A stretch of 64,000 bases of DNA from Lachnospiraceae bacterium (GCA_015057165.1 SVEY01000004.1:1-64000); one strand, 5' to 3'. Positions 52,932 to 62,724 are shown, counted from the stretch's first letter. Notes: generated by a model not told the origin, from the sequence alone. Numbers and translations: made by a program.

Positions 52932-54393
52932 TACTTCCAAATACACCTTTAAGTGCAGGATATATTTGTCTAAACTCATTATATCTGTCATTATACTTTA
53001 GTGCTGTCTCACGCCTTGGCTCATAACTGTCAACCACACGCACGATTGCCTCTGACGCTTCACGAACAGACTTATACTCACCGCATCCGACTGCCGCGAG
53101 CATAGCGGCTCCCATTGACGGACCCTCGTTGGTCTCTATCACATCAACGGGTATATTCAAGATATTGGCAATCATCTGCCTCCACAGCAGACTTTTTGCG
53201 CCACCTCCGCATATCTTCGTTCTTGGTATTTTTATTCCCAGACTTTTAGCCACTTCAAAAGAATCTCTTAGTGCAAAAGCCACTCCTTCAAGCACAGCCT
53301 GAGTCATATCCGAAGCGTCAGTATCCATCGTCATACCTACAAATGCTCCCCTTGCACACGGGTCATTATGTGGCGACCTCTCACCCATAAGATATGGCAG
53401 AAAAAACACGTGATTTTCTCCAAGCTTCTTTATCCTTTTTTGCGCAGCCGAGAAATCAGACGTGCCCAGTATATCTTCCATCCACCATTTATTACAGCTT
53501 GCAGCCGATAGCATACATCCCATTAGATGATATCCTCCGTCTGCGTGCGCAAAGGAATGTAAAGCATTGTTAACATCTACACCAAAGCCCTTGCTTGATA
53601 TAAATATTGTACCGGATGTTCCCAGTGATATATTGCATTTACCATCTCCTACTGTTCCTGTTCCAACAGCAGCCGCGGCATTGTCTCCTGCACCGATTAT
53701 TATCTTGACATCCCTGCCAAGACCCAGCATGTCTGCAATCTTTGGCTTAAGCGTCCCCACAACGTCATAGCTTTCATGAAGCTTCGGCAGCATAGACTTA
53801 TCAATACCGCAGATATCAATCATCTTATCAGACCATTTTCGATTCTTAACATCTAATAGTAACATACCCGACGCATCGGAATAATCTGTGCAAAAGCTTC
53901 CTGACAATCTATATGCAAGATAATCCTTTGGAAGCATTATCTTAGATATTTTACTATAATTATCCAGTTCATTATCCCGAACCCACAAAAGCTTCGGTGC
54001 AGTAAATCCGGCAAAGGCAATGTTGGCTGTATACTCTGACAAGTTGCCTTTTCCCACCTTCGTATTAAGATATTCTACTTGCGACACACTTCTGTTATCG
54101 TTCCAGAGTATAGCCGGACGAATGACCTCATCATTCCTATCTAGCATAACAAGCCCATGCATCTGTCCGCCAAAGCTTATTCCCATAACCTTCGACTTGT
54201 CTATGTCCGCTATTAATTCACTCAAGCCTTCTATAGTCTTGTCATACCAGTCATATGGATTCTGCTCAGACCATCCCGGATGTGGAAAACTCAGATTATA
54301 CTCCCTTGTTGCCGTATTTTCTATATTTCCTTTTTCATCCATCAAAAGCAGTTTTACCGCAGAAGTTCCAAGATCAATGCCTATATAATACAC
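52924..54393 (-). CDS. xylB: Xylulokinase
   Basis: A 489-residue FGGY kinase, closest to XylB. It shows IGIDLGTSAVKLLLMDEKGN (phosphate loop), GISFGGQMHGLVMLD, DYSDASGMLLLDV and the C-terminal ATP-site KICGGGAKSLLWRQMIANIL. It phosphorylates xylulose or a similar ketose to a 5-phosphate. It lies 21 bases downstream of the fucose/arabinose-isomerase-type gene, and the two likely form an isomerase-kinase pair. No aldolase or pentose-phosphate gene is present nearby. Confidence 0.9.
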   Translation of the reverse strand: MYYIGIDLGTSAVKLLLMDEKGNIENTATREYNLSFPHPGWSEQNPYDWYDKTIEGLSELIADIDKSKVMGISFGGQMHGLVMLDRNDEVIRPAILWNDNRSVSQVEYLNTKVGKGNLSEYTANIAFAGFTAPKLLWVRDNELDNYSKISKIMLPKDYLAYRLSGSFCTDYSDASGMLLLDVKNRKWSDKMIDICGIDKSMLPKLHESYDVVGTLKPKIADMLGLGRDVKIIIGAGDNAAAAVGTGTVGDGKCNISLGTSGTIFISSKGFGVDVNNALHSFAHADGGYHLMGCMLSAASCNKWWMEDILGTSDFSAAQKRIKKLGENHVFFLPYLMGERSPHNDPCARGAFVGMTMDTDASDMTQAVLEGVAFALRDSFEVAKSLGIKIPRTKICGGGAKSLLWRQMIANILNIPVDVIETNEGPSMGAAMLAAVGCGEYKSVREASEAIVRVVDSYEPRRETALKYNDRYNEFRQIYPALKGVFGSIS

Positions 54394-54414
54394 GATGATT
54401 CTCCTTCTATTAAT

Positions 54415-55896
54415 CTACTCAAACGGGTTCTCCGTAGGATACCTGTCTCCTGCTGGGCGATTATATCCTATCTCTTCAACAGGAACACCGATGTATTTGA
54501 ATACCTCATACAAAGTCTTACCGTAGTGCCCAAACGCAACAGCGCCATGATGAGGAAAGTTCTTCTCTATCAGCACATGGCGATAGAATCTTCCCATCTC
54601 CTTTATAGCAAAAACTCCTATGGAACCAAAGGATCTGGTTGCGACAGGAAGTACTTCACCTTCTGCAATATACGCTCTTAGCTTTGAATCAGATGTGGAC
54701 TGTAATCTATAAAATGTTATCTCTCCCGGAACAATATCTCCTTCAAGAGTACCGTTAGTTACCTCAACAGGAAGGCTTCGCGCCATAATCTTTTGATACT
54801 TCATCTCACAGAAAGCCAGCTTGTTAGACGGCGTATTTCCGCAATGAAATCCCATAAATGTATCTTGTAACAAATAATTGTATTTGTCTTGTATATCCTC
54901 TGAATACAAATCCTTTGGCACAGTATTATTAATATCCAAAAGGGTAACAGCATCTTCGGATATAACCGCTCCAATGTATTCACTTAGACATCCGTATATA
55001 TCCACCTCACAGGAAACCGGTATTCCTTGTTTGGTCAATCTGGAATTCACATAGCAGGGCACAAATCCGAATTGTGTCTGGAATGCCGGCCAACACTTAC
55101 CTGCAATTGCCACATATTCTCTGTACCCTTTGTGTTCCTCAATCCAATCCTTCAAGGTAAGCTCATAGCAGGCAAGCTTTTCAAGAATCTCCGGCTTCTT
55201 ATTGCCTTTTCCTAACTCTTGTTCCATATCAGCAACAACTTCTGCTATCCTAGGGTCATTAGCATGCTTATTATATGCCTCGAATAAGTCAAGCTCAGAA
55301 TTCTCCTCTATCTCTACACCCAACTGATACAATTGATGAATCGGAGCGTTACATGCAAGAAAATTAAGAGGTCTGGGGCCAAAACTGATTATTTTCAGGT
55401 TGTTTAATGCTATGATTGTTCTGGCAATCGGTGCGAACTGCGCAATCATATCGGCGCAATCATCTGCATCACCAACAGGATACTCCGGTATATAGGCTTT
55501 AACACCCCGAAGCTTGAGATTGTAGCTTGCATTGAGCATACCACAATATGCATCACCTCTGTTGTCCTGAAGATATTGTCCGCTCTCCTCGGCTGCCGCT
55601 ATGAACATCTTAGGTCCGTCAAAATGCTTTGCCAAAAGGGTCTCGGAAATCTCCGGTCCGAAGTTACCAAGATATACAACAAGGGCATTACATCCTGCCT
55701 TCTTAATATCATCAAGAGCCTGCACCATATGAAGCTCGCTTTCAACAATACATATCGGACATTCATATACATCCAGCTTTGGATGTCTTGTCCTCAATGC
55801 TTTCATAAGATTTGCTCTTCTGTTCACAGAAAGGCTCTCAGGGAAGCAGTCACGACTAACTGCAACGATGCCGATTTTTTCAGATGGTCTGTTCAT
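54415..55896 (-). CDS. L-fucose/L-arabinose isomerase family protein (second)
   Basis: A 493-residue isomerase-family protein, start at the ATG at 55896 (MNRPSEKIGIVAVSRDCFPE) with AGGAGG upstream; the promoter at 55931-55958 rules out the earlier ATG at 55932. Segments such as IVESELHMVQALDDIKK, VVYLGNFGPEISETLL, VSCEVDIYGCLSEYIG, DFMGFHCGNTPSNKLAF-type and NFPHHGAVAFGHYGKTLYEV match the fucose isomerase superfamily. With xylulokinase it could use D-arabinose, D-xylose or another aldopentose; the substrate is open. It is only distantly similar to the 40.1-kb paralogue. Confidence 0.85.
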   Translation of the reverse strand: MNRPSEKIGIVAVSRDCFPESLSVNRRANLMKALRTRHPKLDVYECPICIVESELHMVQALDDIKKAGCNALVVYLGNFGPEISETLLAKHFDGPKMFIAAAEESGQYLQDNRGDAYCGMLNASYNLKLRGVKAYIPEYPVGDADDCADMIAQFAPIARTIIALNNLKIISFGPRPLNFLACNAPIHQLYQLGVEIEENSELDLFEAYNKHANDPRIAEVVADMEQELGKGNKKPEILEKLACYELTLKDWIEEHKGYREYVAIAGKCWPAFQTQFGFVPCYVNSRLTKQGIPVSCEVDIYGCLSEYIGAVISEDAVTLLDINNTVPKDLYSEDIQDKYNYLLQDTFMGFHCGNTPSNKLAFCEMKYQKIMARSLPVEVTNGTLEGDIVPGEITFYRLQSTSDSKLRAYIAEGEVLPVATRSFGSIGVFAIKEMGRFYRHVLIEKNFPHHGAVAFGHYGKTLYEVFKYIGVPVEEIGYNRPAGDRYPTENPFE

Positions 55897-55930
55897 TGTA
55901 TTGTCCTCCTGTCCTATAGTTGATGCTATC

Positions 55931-55958
55931 ATTATACACCGATTAAATTCTCTTGCAA
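55931..55958 (-). promoter_or_regulatory. Promoter of the isomerase-xylulokinase operon
   Basis: On the minus strand TTGCAA (55953-55958), 16 bases, TATAAT (55931-55936). Transcription would start near 55924, about 28 bases before the ATG at 55896 and inside any longer reading frame, which supports that start. Confidence 0.8.
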
Positions 55959-55983
55959 TCTATAATTTCAATAATCTAAATCC

Positions 55984-56012
55984 TTGATGAAATTATAAAA
56001 GTAATATAAAAT
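55984..56012 (+). promoter_or_regulatory. Promoter that seems to give a leaderless transcript
   Basis: TTGATG (55984-55989), 17 bases, TAAAAT (56007-56012). The ATG of the acetyltransferase is at 56020, only 7 bases after the -10 box, so the predicted transcript start coincides with the start codon. No ribosome binding site is present upstream of that ATG. Confidence 0.65.
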
Positions 56013-56019
56013 CTATAAT

Positions 56020-56604
56020 ATGACTGAATACGAGAAAATGATTTCAAGTAAATTATATAATTCCACCGACCCTGAACTAATAAAACTTAGAAGTAAAGCG
56101 CAGGATCTTTGCTACGAATATAATCTGCTTCGTCCGTCTGACAAAGACAAGCAGCAGGATATTATGAATAGATTACTTGGCTCTATCGGGTCGAGGTATG
56201 AGATACGCGCGCCCTTCTATTGTGACTATGGATTCAACATATCCATAGGCGAGAATTTTTTTGCGAACTTCAATACGGTATTTATTGATTGCAGTCGGAT
56301 TGTAATAGGTAATAATGTCATGTTCGGACCTAATTGTTGTATTGACGGTGCCAGTCATCCTACAGATTCAATCAGAAGAAATGCCGGCTTCGAATATGCC
56401 TATCCTATCACTATAGAAGATGATGTATGGCTCGGTTCAGGTGTACATATAATGCCGGGTATTACAATTGGTCGCGGATGTGTTATTGGAGCCGGCAGTA
56501 TCGTAACAAAAGACATCCCTCCCTACTCTCTTGCTGTTGGTAATCCTTGCCACGTTATAAGAGAGATTACAGATGAAGATAGAGCAAGGAATTGGGACAG
56601 ATAG
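56020..56604 (+). CDS. Maltose O-acetyltransferase-like enzyme
   Basis: A 194-residue hexapeptide-repeat acetyltransferase of the LacA/Maa type. The N-terminal helical part (YEKMISSKLYNSTDPEL) is characteristic of the family and supports the first ATG. Left-handed beta-helix repeats follow (ISIGENFFANFNTVFIDC, IVIGNNVMFGPNC, ITIEDDVWLGSGVHIMPG), with the catalytic His in DGASHPTDSI. It would acetylate a sugar or similar acceptor with acetyl-CoA. It is the first gene of a four-gene plus-strand set. Confidence 0.92.
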   Translation: MTEYEKMISSKLYNSTDPELIKLRSKAQDLCYEYNLLRPSDKDKQQDIMNRLLGSIGSRYEIRAPFYCDYGFNISIGENFFANFNTVFIDCSRIVIGNNVMFGPNCCIDGASHPTDSIRRNAGFEYAYPITIEDDVWLGSGVHIMPGITIGRGCVIGAGSIVTKDIPPYSLAVGNPCHVIREITDEDRARNWDR

Positions 56605-56621
56605 ATATAAGAGGTATAATA

Positions 56622-57404
56622 ATGCAACAAAACTATGAATATGGTTACACATCCTCTGAGGAACTTAGAGGTATGGTATACAGTAATAAAGGTCAATTGA
56701 TGTCTGGATATACTATAGGAATTCTTGTTCAGGACGTTCATTATCCGTTAATCCCAGGCAACGTGGTTAATGCCTGCTCATATAATTATCCGGTAAGAAT
56801 GGAGATTGTTCCGGGAGCTAACCAGAATAGAGTTCACAGTGCAGACTCATCTCTTCTTCCAAATATTATTAAGACTTGCGAATTGCTCGTAGCTCAGGGA
56901 GTAAGAGCAATCGTAGGCGGTTGCGGATATTTTGGTAATTTTCAAAAAGAAGTGGCAGACGCTATAGATGTCCCTGTATACCTATCAAGCATAATACAGA
57001 TTCCATGGATTAGAGCAGGTCTAGGCAATGATGATGAAATAGGCATCATATGCGCTGATAAGAAAAGCTTTACAGACGATATTCTAAGTCAATGCCTGGT
57101 TGGTGAATCTGACAAAAAAAGATGCCATATAGTAGGTGCCCAAGATATGCCGGAGTTTTCATCACTTCTTAACAGAAGGGGTTCCTTTGACAACAGCATT
57201 ATTGAAAAGGAACTTGTAGAGTTGGCTACTAATCTGATAGATACACACCCGAAAATCAATGCTTTGCTGCTTGAGTGTTCCGATATGCCACCTTACAGCG
57301 CTGCAATCCAGAGAGCTGTTAAGCTTCCGGTATATGATTTTATGACTTTAATTGACTTTGTACACTTGGCGGTTGCACAGCGTCCCTACTATGGGTTTAT
57401 TTGA
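56622..57404 (+). CDS. Aspartate/glutamate racemase superfamily protein
   Basis: A 260-residue protein starting at the ATG at 56622 (MQQNYEYGY) with AAGAGGT upstream. It has the two-cysteine layout of the Asp/Glu racemase fold: Cys in AIVGGCGYFGNFQ near residue 104 and Cys in NALLLECSDMPPYSAAIQ near 221. The cofactor-free racemase or a related decarboxylase/hydrolase activity is possible. It follows the acetyltransferase by 17 bases. The substrate is not apparent. Confidence 0.78.
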   Translation: MQQNYEYGYTSSEELRGMVYSNKGQLMSGYTIGILVQDVHYPLIPGNVVNACSYNYPVRMEIVPGANQNRVHSADSSLLPNIIKTCELLVAQGVRAIVGGCGYFGNFQKEVADAIDVPVYLSSIIQIPWIRAGLGNDDEIGIICADKKSFTDDILSQCLVGESDKKRCHIVGAQDMPEFSSLLNRRGSFDNSIIEKELVELATNLIDTHPKINALLLECSDMPPYSAAIQRAVKLPVYDFMTLIDFVHLAVAQRPYYGFI

Positions 57405-57416
57405 ATGTGAGTGCTT

Positions 57417-58028
57417 ATGAATTATAATAACAAGCTATATACATTTACATATTATCTGTCCAATTTCTCCATGCACTTCTGGGATATATTGCATGGTACT
57501 GACTTTTCTTATATAGATAAGTCAGTTGAAACTAATACCAACTGCCCTTACTATGCCACACCATGGGCATCAATACATAACCTGCGACAATACATTAAGA
57601 ATAATCTTGATGATGGCAACAACCATAAAGTAATAGATCTCGGATGTGGCAAAGGTTATATGCTGTATACATTATCAAAGCATAGCTTTGGTAAAGTATC
57701 CGGAATTGAATATAGCAAACATCTTAAGCAAGTTGCAATTCGAAACTTAAAAAAGCTACATATGCCGACTTTACCGGACATATACAGGGGCGACGCTTCC
57801 CTGTTTCGGGAATACCACAAATATGATGTATTCTATCTGTATAATCCTTTTGACGAGAATACACTTAAGAATGTTATAAGACGCATTATGGATACTCTTT
57901 ATAATCATCCTCGGACTTTATATCTTATCTACTGTAATCCTCTATACGAGAATGTATTGACGGAATATGGCTGGAAGGAAGTATCACATTTCTACTACAA
58001 GACGAAAGTATATATCTATGAAAAGTAA
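57417..58028 (+). CDS. Class I SAM-dependent methyltransferase
   Basis: A 203-residue methyltransferase with motif I VIDLGCGKGYMLYTL (near residue 73), an acidic motif II position in GKVSGIEYS and motif IV FYLYNPFDENTL. The ATG at 57417 is chosen; an in-frame GTG lies two codons earlier at 57411. The ribosome binding site is weak. Substrate unknown; it could modify a small molecule or peptide made by this cassette. The next gene starts 11 bases before its end. Confidence 0.82.
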   Translation: MNYNNKLYTFTYYLSNFSMHFWDILHGTDFSYIDKSVETNTNCPYYATPWASIHNLRQYIKNNLDDGNNHKVIDLGCGKGYMLYTLSKHSFGKVSGIEYSKHLKQVAIRNLKKLHMPTLPDIYRGDASLFREYHKYDVFYLYNPFDENTLKNVIRRIMDTLYNHPRTLYLIYCNPLYENVLTEYGWKEVSHFYYKTKVYIYEK

Positions 58029-59520
58029 TAGTAAATCAGAATTTTATACTGACAAATATATGCATCGGGTATACGAAGATGCACCCGGACTTGAGCGAAT
58101 CAACAATACATTTAACAGTATGTCCATTGATGAATACCTCATGTATATCAAGGAAACATATATAGATAACGGCTCATTCACTCTCGATAAGGATATAGAG
58201 GAAGCAATCACAGAATATGCCACGGATATAATAGGCTATGATAATACTATGGCCTGCATAGATGTCCTAAGAAAGATTCCCCTTCTACATACAGCAGATC
58301 ACCACACCGTCAACTTCCATGCTATGACACTTCAGAGTAATCTCTTATATGAACGTCTTCTCAATATGTGTATTGATACTAATATTATCCCAATACTTAG
58401 CTGCAATAATATCGATATGAGTAACGCCTTCTATCCAAGAGGCATAATTATATATGACACAAATACCTCTCGACCTGTAGAGATTCCCATTTTCCCCTAC
58501 AAGATGAGAAAAGTAAGTATCTCTCATGCAAAACCTTATACAAGAGATATGTTAGATAGAACAGTTAGTACATTAGATAAGCATAAAACAAATGGAAGTA
58601 TCAATTCAGACATCTATAATACTACTCTTGAAATTATAGAAAAGGTATACTCTAACTCTGATGTACTTGCATGTAATCGCTACGGCAAGCAAATCATACT
58701 AGCCAACTCATTATTATCTCAGAAATATCACATTGACAAAAATGTCACCCATATCTTCTTAGAGCTAGAAGAGATAGCAATGCGTCTAATCTGTCATGAT
58801 TTATGCGATGATAACTCTATTCTTAACAAGATGCTATGGAATAAAGCCATCCTGGAGTCTCTAAGAAAGAATCTTGATGGTGTATCAGGATGTTGGAACA
58901 GTATGAATGGAGGCACATTTTTGTTCTGGGGAATTGATGATAAAGGCAGAAGATATCGACTCTTTGTCGAAAGAGATAATTTGCCTGGTTTACAGATGCA
59001 CAACCTGGTTCTTATAGGAAAGGATTTGGACGATAATACACATAGATTCGAACTTAACAGAGAGACTCTTGTATCCGCTTTAGATTCAAGAGAATTACTG
59101 CCGGGGCTTTTTATGACATTCTTTACTCTTGGAATCGTACGTCATACCTGCTTAATCGGTGGTTGCTATCAGGGAGAATATCTTACGAAAATGTGTGATG
59201 GAATTAAGAAATCCTGGACGGATAACCAGTCATTTATTGATGAAGACGTTAGTGAATTTCTATCAGCTCTTGATGAAAAGAAATTCCCATACATATGTGG
59301 CTCTCTATACTTAATAGGTACCAATAATGGGACATATTATCCTTATGGAAGTGTTGAGATGTGGAATAGTCCCTGTAACACAACCGGGTTCAACGAAGCT
59401 GTTAATATCAGCTTTAACAGAGCACAAAAGCTTGGTTTATATTGCTTCTATCCCGACTCTGTTCCTCCAAGCCTAAGAGAGGATAACTGGTGGGAGAACA
59501 TATGCAAAGAGCTTTTCTAA
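58018..59520 (+). CDS. Conserved protein of unknown function, 501 residues
   Basis: Starts at the ATG at 58018 (MKSNSKSEF), overlapping the methyltransferase end. I do not recognise a named domain. Distinctive segments are LHTADHHTVNFHAMTLQSNL near residue 95, IPILSCNNIDMSNAFYPRGI near 130, GVSGCWNSMNGGTFLFWGID near 300 and MTFFTLGIVRHTCLIGGCYQ near 365, the kind of dense blocks expected of an enzyme. It is cytoplasmic by appearance, with no signal peptide or membrane helix. From memory, proteins with the ADHH block occur in scattered bacteria near biosynthetic genes, but no function is known to me. Confidence 0.7.
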   Translation: MKSNSKSEFYTDKYMHRVYEDAPGLERINNTFNSMSIDEYLMYIKETYIDNGSFTLDKDIEEAITEYATDIIGYDNTMACIDVLRKIPLLHTADHHTVNFHAMTLQSNLLYERLLNMCIDTNIIPILSCNNIDMSNAFYPRGIIIYDTNTSRPVEIPIFPYKMRKVSISHAKPYTRDMLDRTVSTLDKHKTNGSINSDIYNTTLEIIEKVYSNSDVLACNRYGKQIILANSLLSQKYHIDKNVTHIFLELEEIAMRLICHDLCDDNSILNKMLWNKAILESLRKNLDGVSGCWNSMNGGTFLFWGIDDKGRRYRLFVERDNLPGLQMHNLVLIGKDLDDNTHRFELNRETLVSALDSRELLPGLFMTFFTLGIVRHTCLIGGCYQGEYLTKMCDGIKKSWTDNQSFIDEDVSEFLSALDEKKFPYICGSLYLIGTNNGTYYPYGSVEMWNSPCNTTGFNEAVNISFNRAQKLGLYCFYPDSVPPSLREDNWWENICKELF

Positions 59521-59554
59521 CACATCCTTAGTCAGGCAAGTCAAAACAAAGGCT

Positions 59555-61291
59555 CTAGCACTTATACATGATAGTTGTTTCAGTCTTCTTACTTAAGAAA
59601 TAACTGTCAAGGGATGATGTCATAAACCTGGATATAATATTCTCTCTAAAGGATTGTTCATATGTTGTATCTTCCACAAAATCAGTGAGAATGCAGTCAC
59701 TTCTTATAATAAGACTAATATCTTTGTTAATATCATCAGGACGAATTATGCTAATCTCTATATTATAAGTTGTATCATGTGCGTGGTCTAATATATTCAT
59801 CATATTTTCCTCTGCCATAAATACTATTCTGCCCCATCTTACAGAATCCAACCTCTCATCCTTAATATCTGTTTTTAGCTTTTTCAGGCAATCTCTAATA
59901 TCATTTTCAGTAGATTTTAGATTATAAGACAATTGTCTCCTTAGAGCATTTACATCAATAAAAAATCTGTTATAGTTTCCATCCATCCTGCGTCTAATGA
60001 CACCTATTATAATTAAGTTAAGTATCATTGATATAAGATATCCTGCTCCCAGTCCAATCCATATACCTGGCGAACCATATATTTCTCCAAGAATGAATTG
60101 CATAATAATTGGAACAACAGTAGTTGTATACAATATAAACACAAATCCATATAGACGTTTTCCCATATATACATAGTATCTTGAAAGCATGGTTCCAATA
60201 CCAAGGAATATTATAAATGGTGTATATAGGCGTATTGACAAAACACTCGCGCTAATTGTTGCCTCCTCCCTTACACCGAAAAACTCCGGAATGAATGGTG
60301 ACGAAAGCTGAATAATAACAGTAAGCACAACTGACAATTGTATAAAGAATACTAGCATGAACTTTATTGCTCTGTATATATTGACATTATTATCTTCTGC
60401 CTTGTATCTGTATATACTTGATTGTACGCAATTGGCAAGGCAAGAATACAAGGACATACACATAGTTTCAATATTAAGGATAATTGAGAACACAACCGTT
60501 CCCATTTCTCCCATCTCATATATAACTACTTTATTCATAACTATGGCAAAGATAAACGGACATATATAATCAGCACAAAGTATTAATCCTTCCAGAGTTA
60601 AGCGCATCAAACGTCTTATATCCACATAAACTCTGAATTTGAGACTGAATTTCCTTGAAAACATAGGAATGCTCTTAACAATAAGAGACGCAAGATATCC
60701 TACGGTTGTAGCAATACCAATTCCAAGAGTCCCCCATATGTCACATAGAATTACATTAAGTATAACAGTAACAATAAGCTTCACTATAGATGATGCAACA
60801 CATACACCCTCGAAGCCCTCGCCTATATGTATAAAATACAGAAAAGTATTAAGAAACATAAAAAGAGGTGCAAAAACAAGCCCCAGACAATACTGCGACG
60901 CATAATCCGAGACTTCTCCTGAAATATGCATATGCCCATAGTAACTGCTACCTAGAATATATACTATTGCTGAAAAAGCAACTCCCAGTACGATACATAT
61001 AATCAGTCCCTGTCCAAACAGGCGATTGGCATCATCGGTATCTCCTCTGCCCTCAGCATATGCTATTGCCGCAAGGGTACCAGAAGGGATTATAATGTTA
61101 ATAAATGTAAGAAATGTTATGAGGGGATTAACTACAGTTATACCGGATAGAGCCTGCTCTCCCAACATCCTTCCTGATACAGCAAAATCCGCAAGAAACA
61201 AAGCGTAATCAATAATTCCAAGTAGTGCACCGTAAGCAACACATGATCTTATTCTCTTATGTAATAAATCATTATGAAATGTGAACATCAT
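59555..61291 (-). CDS. MATE transporter fused to anti-sigma-like ATPase domain (second)
   Basis: About 578 residues, start at the ATG at 61291 or the adjacent one at 61288 (AGGAG upstream, overlapping the cstA stop). Residues 1-445 form a MATE exporter with about twelve helices; the C-terminal 130 residues resemble an RsbW-type ATPase domain, with an N-box that keeps its Asn (FMAEENMMNILDHAHD). The G1 region (LIIRSDCILTDF) is degenerate. The fold order matches the fusion at 21.4-23.1 kb. It converges on the unknown-function cassette and lies near the second precursor, so it could export that product. Confidence 0.85.
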   Translation of the reverse strand: MMFTFHNDLLHKRIRSCVAYGALLGIIDYALFLADFAVSGRMLGEQALSGITVVNPLITFLTFINIIIPSGTLAAIAYAEGRGDTDDANRLFGQGLIICIVLGVAFSAIVYILGSSYYGHMHISGEVSDYASQYCLGLVFAPLFMFLNTFLYFIHIGEGFEGVCVASSIVKLIVTVILNVILCDIWGTLGIGIATTVGYLASLIVKSIPMFSRKFSLKFRVYVDIRRLMRLTLEGLILCADYICPFIFAIVMNKVVIYEMGEMGTVVFSIILNIETMCMSLYSCLANCVQSSIYRYKAEDNNVNIYRAIKFMLVFFIQLSVVLTVIIQLSSPFIPEFFGVREEATISASVLSIRLYTPFIIFLGIGTMLSRYYVYMGKRLYGFVFILYTTTVVPIIMQFILGEIYGSPGIWIGLGAGYLISMILNLIIIGVIRRRMDGNYNRFFIDVNALRRQLSYNLKSTENDIRDCLKKLKTDIKDERLDSVRWGRIVFMAEENMMNILDHAHDTTYNIEISIIRPDDINKDISLIIRSDCILTDFVEDTTYEQSFRENIISRFMTSSLDSYFLSKKTETTIMYKC

Positions 61292-62724
61292 TACTCCTGT
61301 ATTTGTCCTTCCGATGCCCTGTACGAATACATCCTGTAGCAATAGATGGCAAAAAGGACAAGCGCAAATACGATTCCTGCCGGATAACCTATCTCAGAAG
61401 GCAACCTAAAGCCTTCCCTAGCCATAATGATATATGTCAGACTAACGGCACTCATAAATGTTGCCGGAACAGCCGTAATAAGACTGTATATCTTCTTCTT
61501 GCAATTCATAACAAGATATACAGTACAAACCCAAAGTGCAATCATAGCAAGTGTCTGATTACTCCATGAGAAATACCTCCACAGGGCCGCAAAATCAAGT
61601 TGAGTCAAGATTCCACCAGCCACAAGAAGGGGAATTGTTATAATAAGTCGATTCCTGATCTTCTTCTGGTCAAGCCCCGTCCACTCGGATAGAATAAGTC
61701 TCGCACTGCGAAATGCCGTATCACCCGATGTTATAGGGCATATTACAACACCTACGATTGCAAGAATACCGCCTACTGTTCCAAGCATCTGTGTACTGAT
61801 ATTATATACAACACCTGACTGTCCAGATACATTAATAGCCTCCATCAGACTACCTGTGTCCTGGTAAAATGCTACTCCTGCAGCCGCCCATACAAGAGCT
61901 ATAACCGATTCTATTATCATAGCTCCATAGAATACTTTTCTTCCGTCCCTTTCTGATTTAATACATTTTGACATCATAGGAGACTGGGTGGCATGGAATC
62001 CCGATATGGCACCGCAGGCTACAGTTACGAACATAAACGGCCATGCAGGAAGTCCTTCAGGATGCATATTAGTAAGTGTTAGCTCTGCCATTTTGTAATC
62101 ACCGCTAAAGAAAATTGCCCCTGCGATACTTACAGCCATAATTATAAGTATTACACCAAATATAGGATAAAATTTTCCGATAATCTTATCTATGGGAAGA
62201 AGTGTTGCCAAAACATAATATATAAGTATTACGACGGTCCAAAATGTCATATTAAGGGCATCAGGAGTAATCTTATCTAAAAGAACTGCAGGACTTGTAA
62301 CAAACACTGTTCCTGTAAGGAGAAGCAATACTACTGAGAACACTCTCATAATGTATAGTGCCGGTTTACCCATATATATACCGGCAAGCTGGGCAATGGA
62401 TGCACCGTTATGGCGTTCTGATACCATTCCCGTCATATAATCGTGCACCGCACCGCCTAATATTGAGCCGAATACAATCCAAAGGAATACTACAGGGCCA
62501 TAGCAAGCACCCATAAGGGCACCGAAAATCGGTCCTGTTCCTGCAATGTTCAGCATCTGTATAAGTACAGCCTTCCATGTTTTCATAGGCGTATAGTCAA
62601 CACCGTCATTTATCGCCACCGCAGGCGTCGCACGATCATCAGGGCCAAATACATGCTCTGTGAGTTTTCCGTATGTAAAATATCCAATTATAAGTATAAG
62701 TATTGCAATAAAAAACGTAACCAT
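61291..62724 (-). CDS. CstA-type carbon starvation/pyruvate transporter
   Basis: A 477-residue membrane protein of the CstA family, short form, start at the ATG at 62724 (MVTFFIAILILIIGYF); a TTG start at 62733 is possible but sits only three bases from the AGGAG. Family hallmarks include the DDRATPAVAINDGVDYTPM segment after the first helix, MLNIAGTGPIFGALMGA and GFHATQSPMMSKCI. It imports pyruvate or peptides in known members. Its stop is shared with the start of the MATE fusion, so the two are probably co-transcribed. Confidence 0.9.
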   Translation of the reverse strand: MVTFFIAILILIIGYFTYGKLTEHVFGPDDRATPAVAINDGVDYTPMKTWKAVLIQMLNIAGTGPIFGALMGACYGPVVFLWIVFGSILGGAVHDYMTGMVSERHNGASIAQLAGIYMGKPALYIMRVFSVVLLLLTGTVFVTSPAVLLDKITPDALNMTFWTVVILIYYVLATLLPIDKIIGKFYPIFGVILIIMAVSIAGAIFFSGDYKMAELTLTNMHPEGLPAWPFMFVTVACGAISGFHATQSPMMSKCIKSERDGRKVFYGAMIIESVIALVWAAAGVAFYQDTGSLMEAINVSGQSGVVYNISTQMLGTVGGILAIVGVVICPITSGDTAFRSARLILSEWTGLDQKKIRNRLIITIPLLVAGGILTQLDFAALWRYFSWSNQTLAMIALWVCTVYLVMNCKKKIYSLITAVPATFMSAVSLTYIIMAREGFRLPSEIGYPAGIVFALVLFAIYCYRMYSYRASEGQIQE

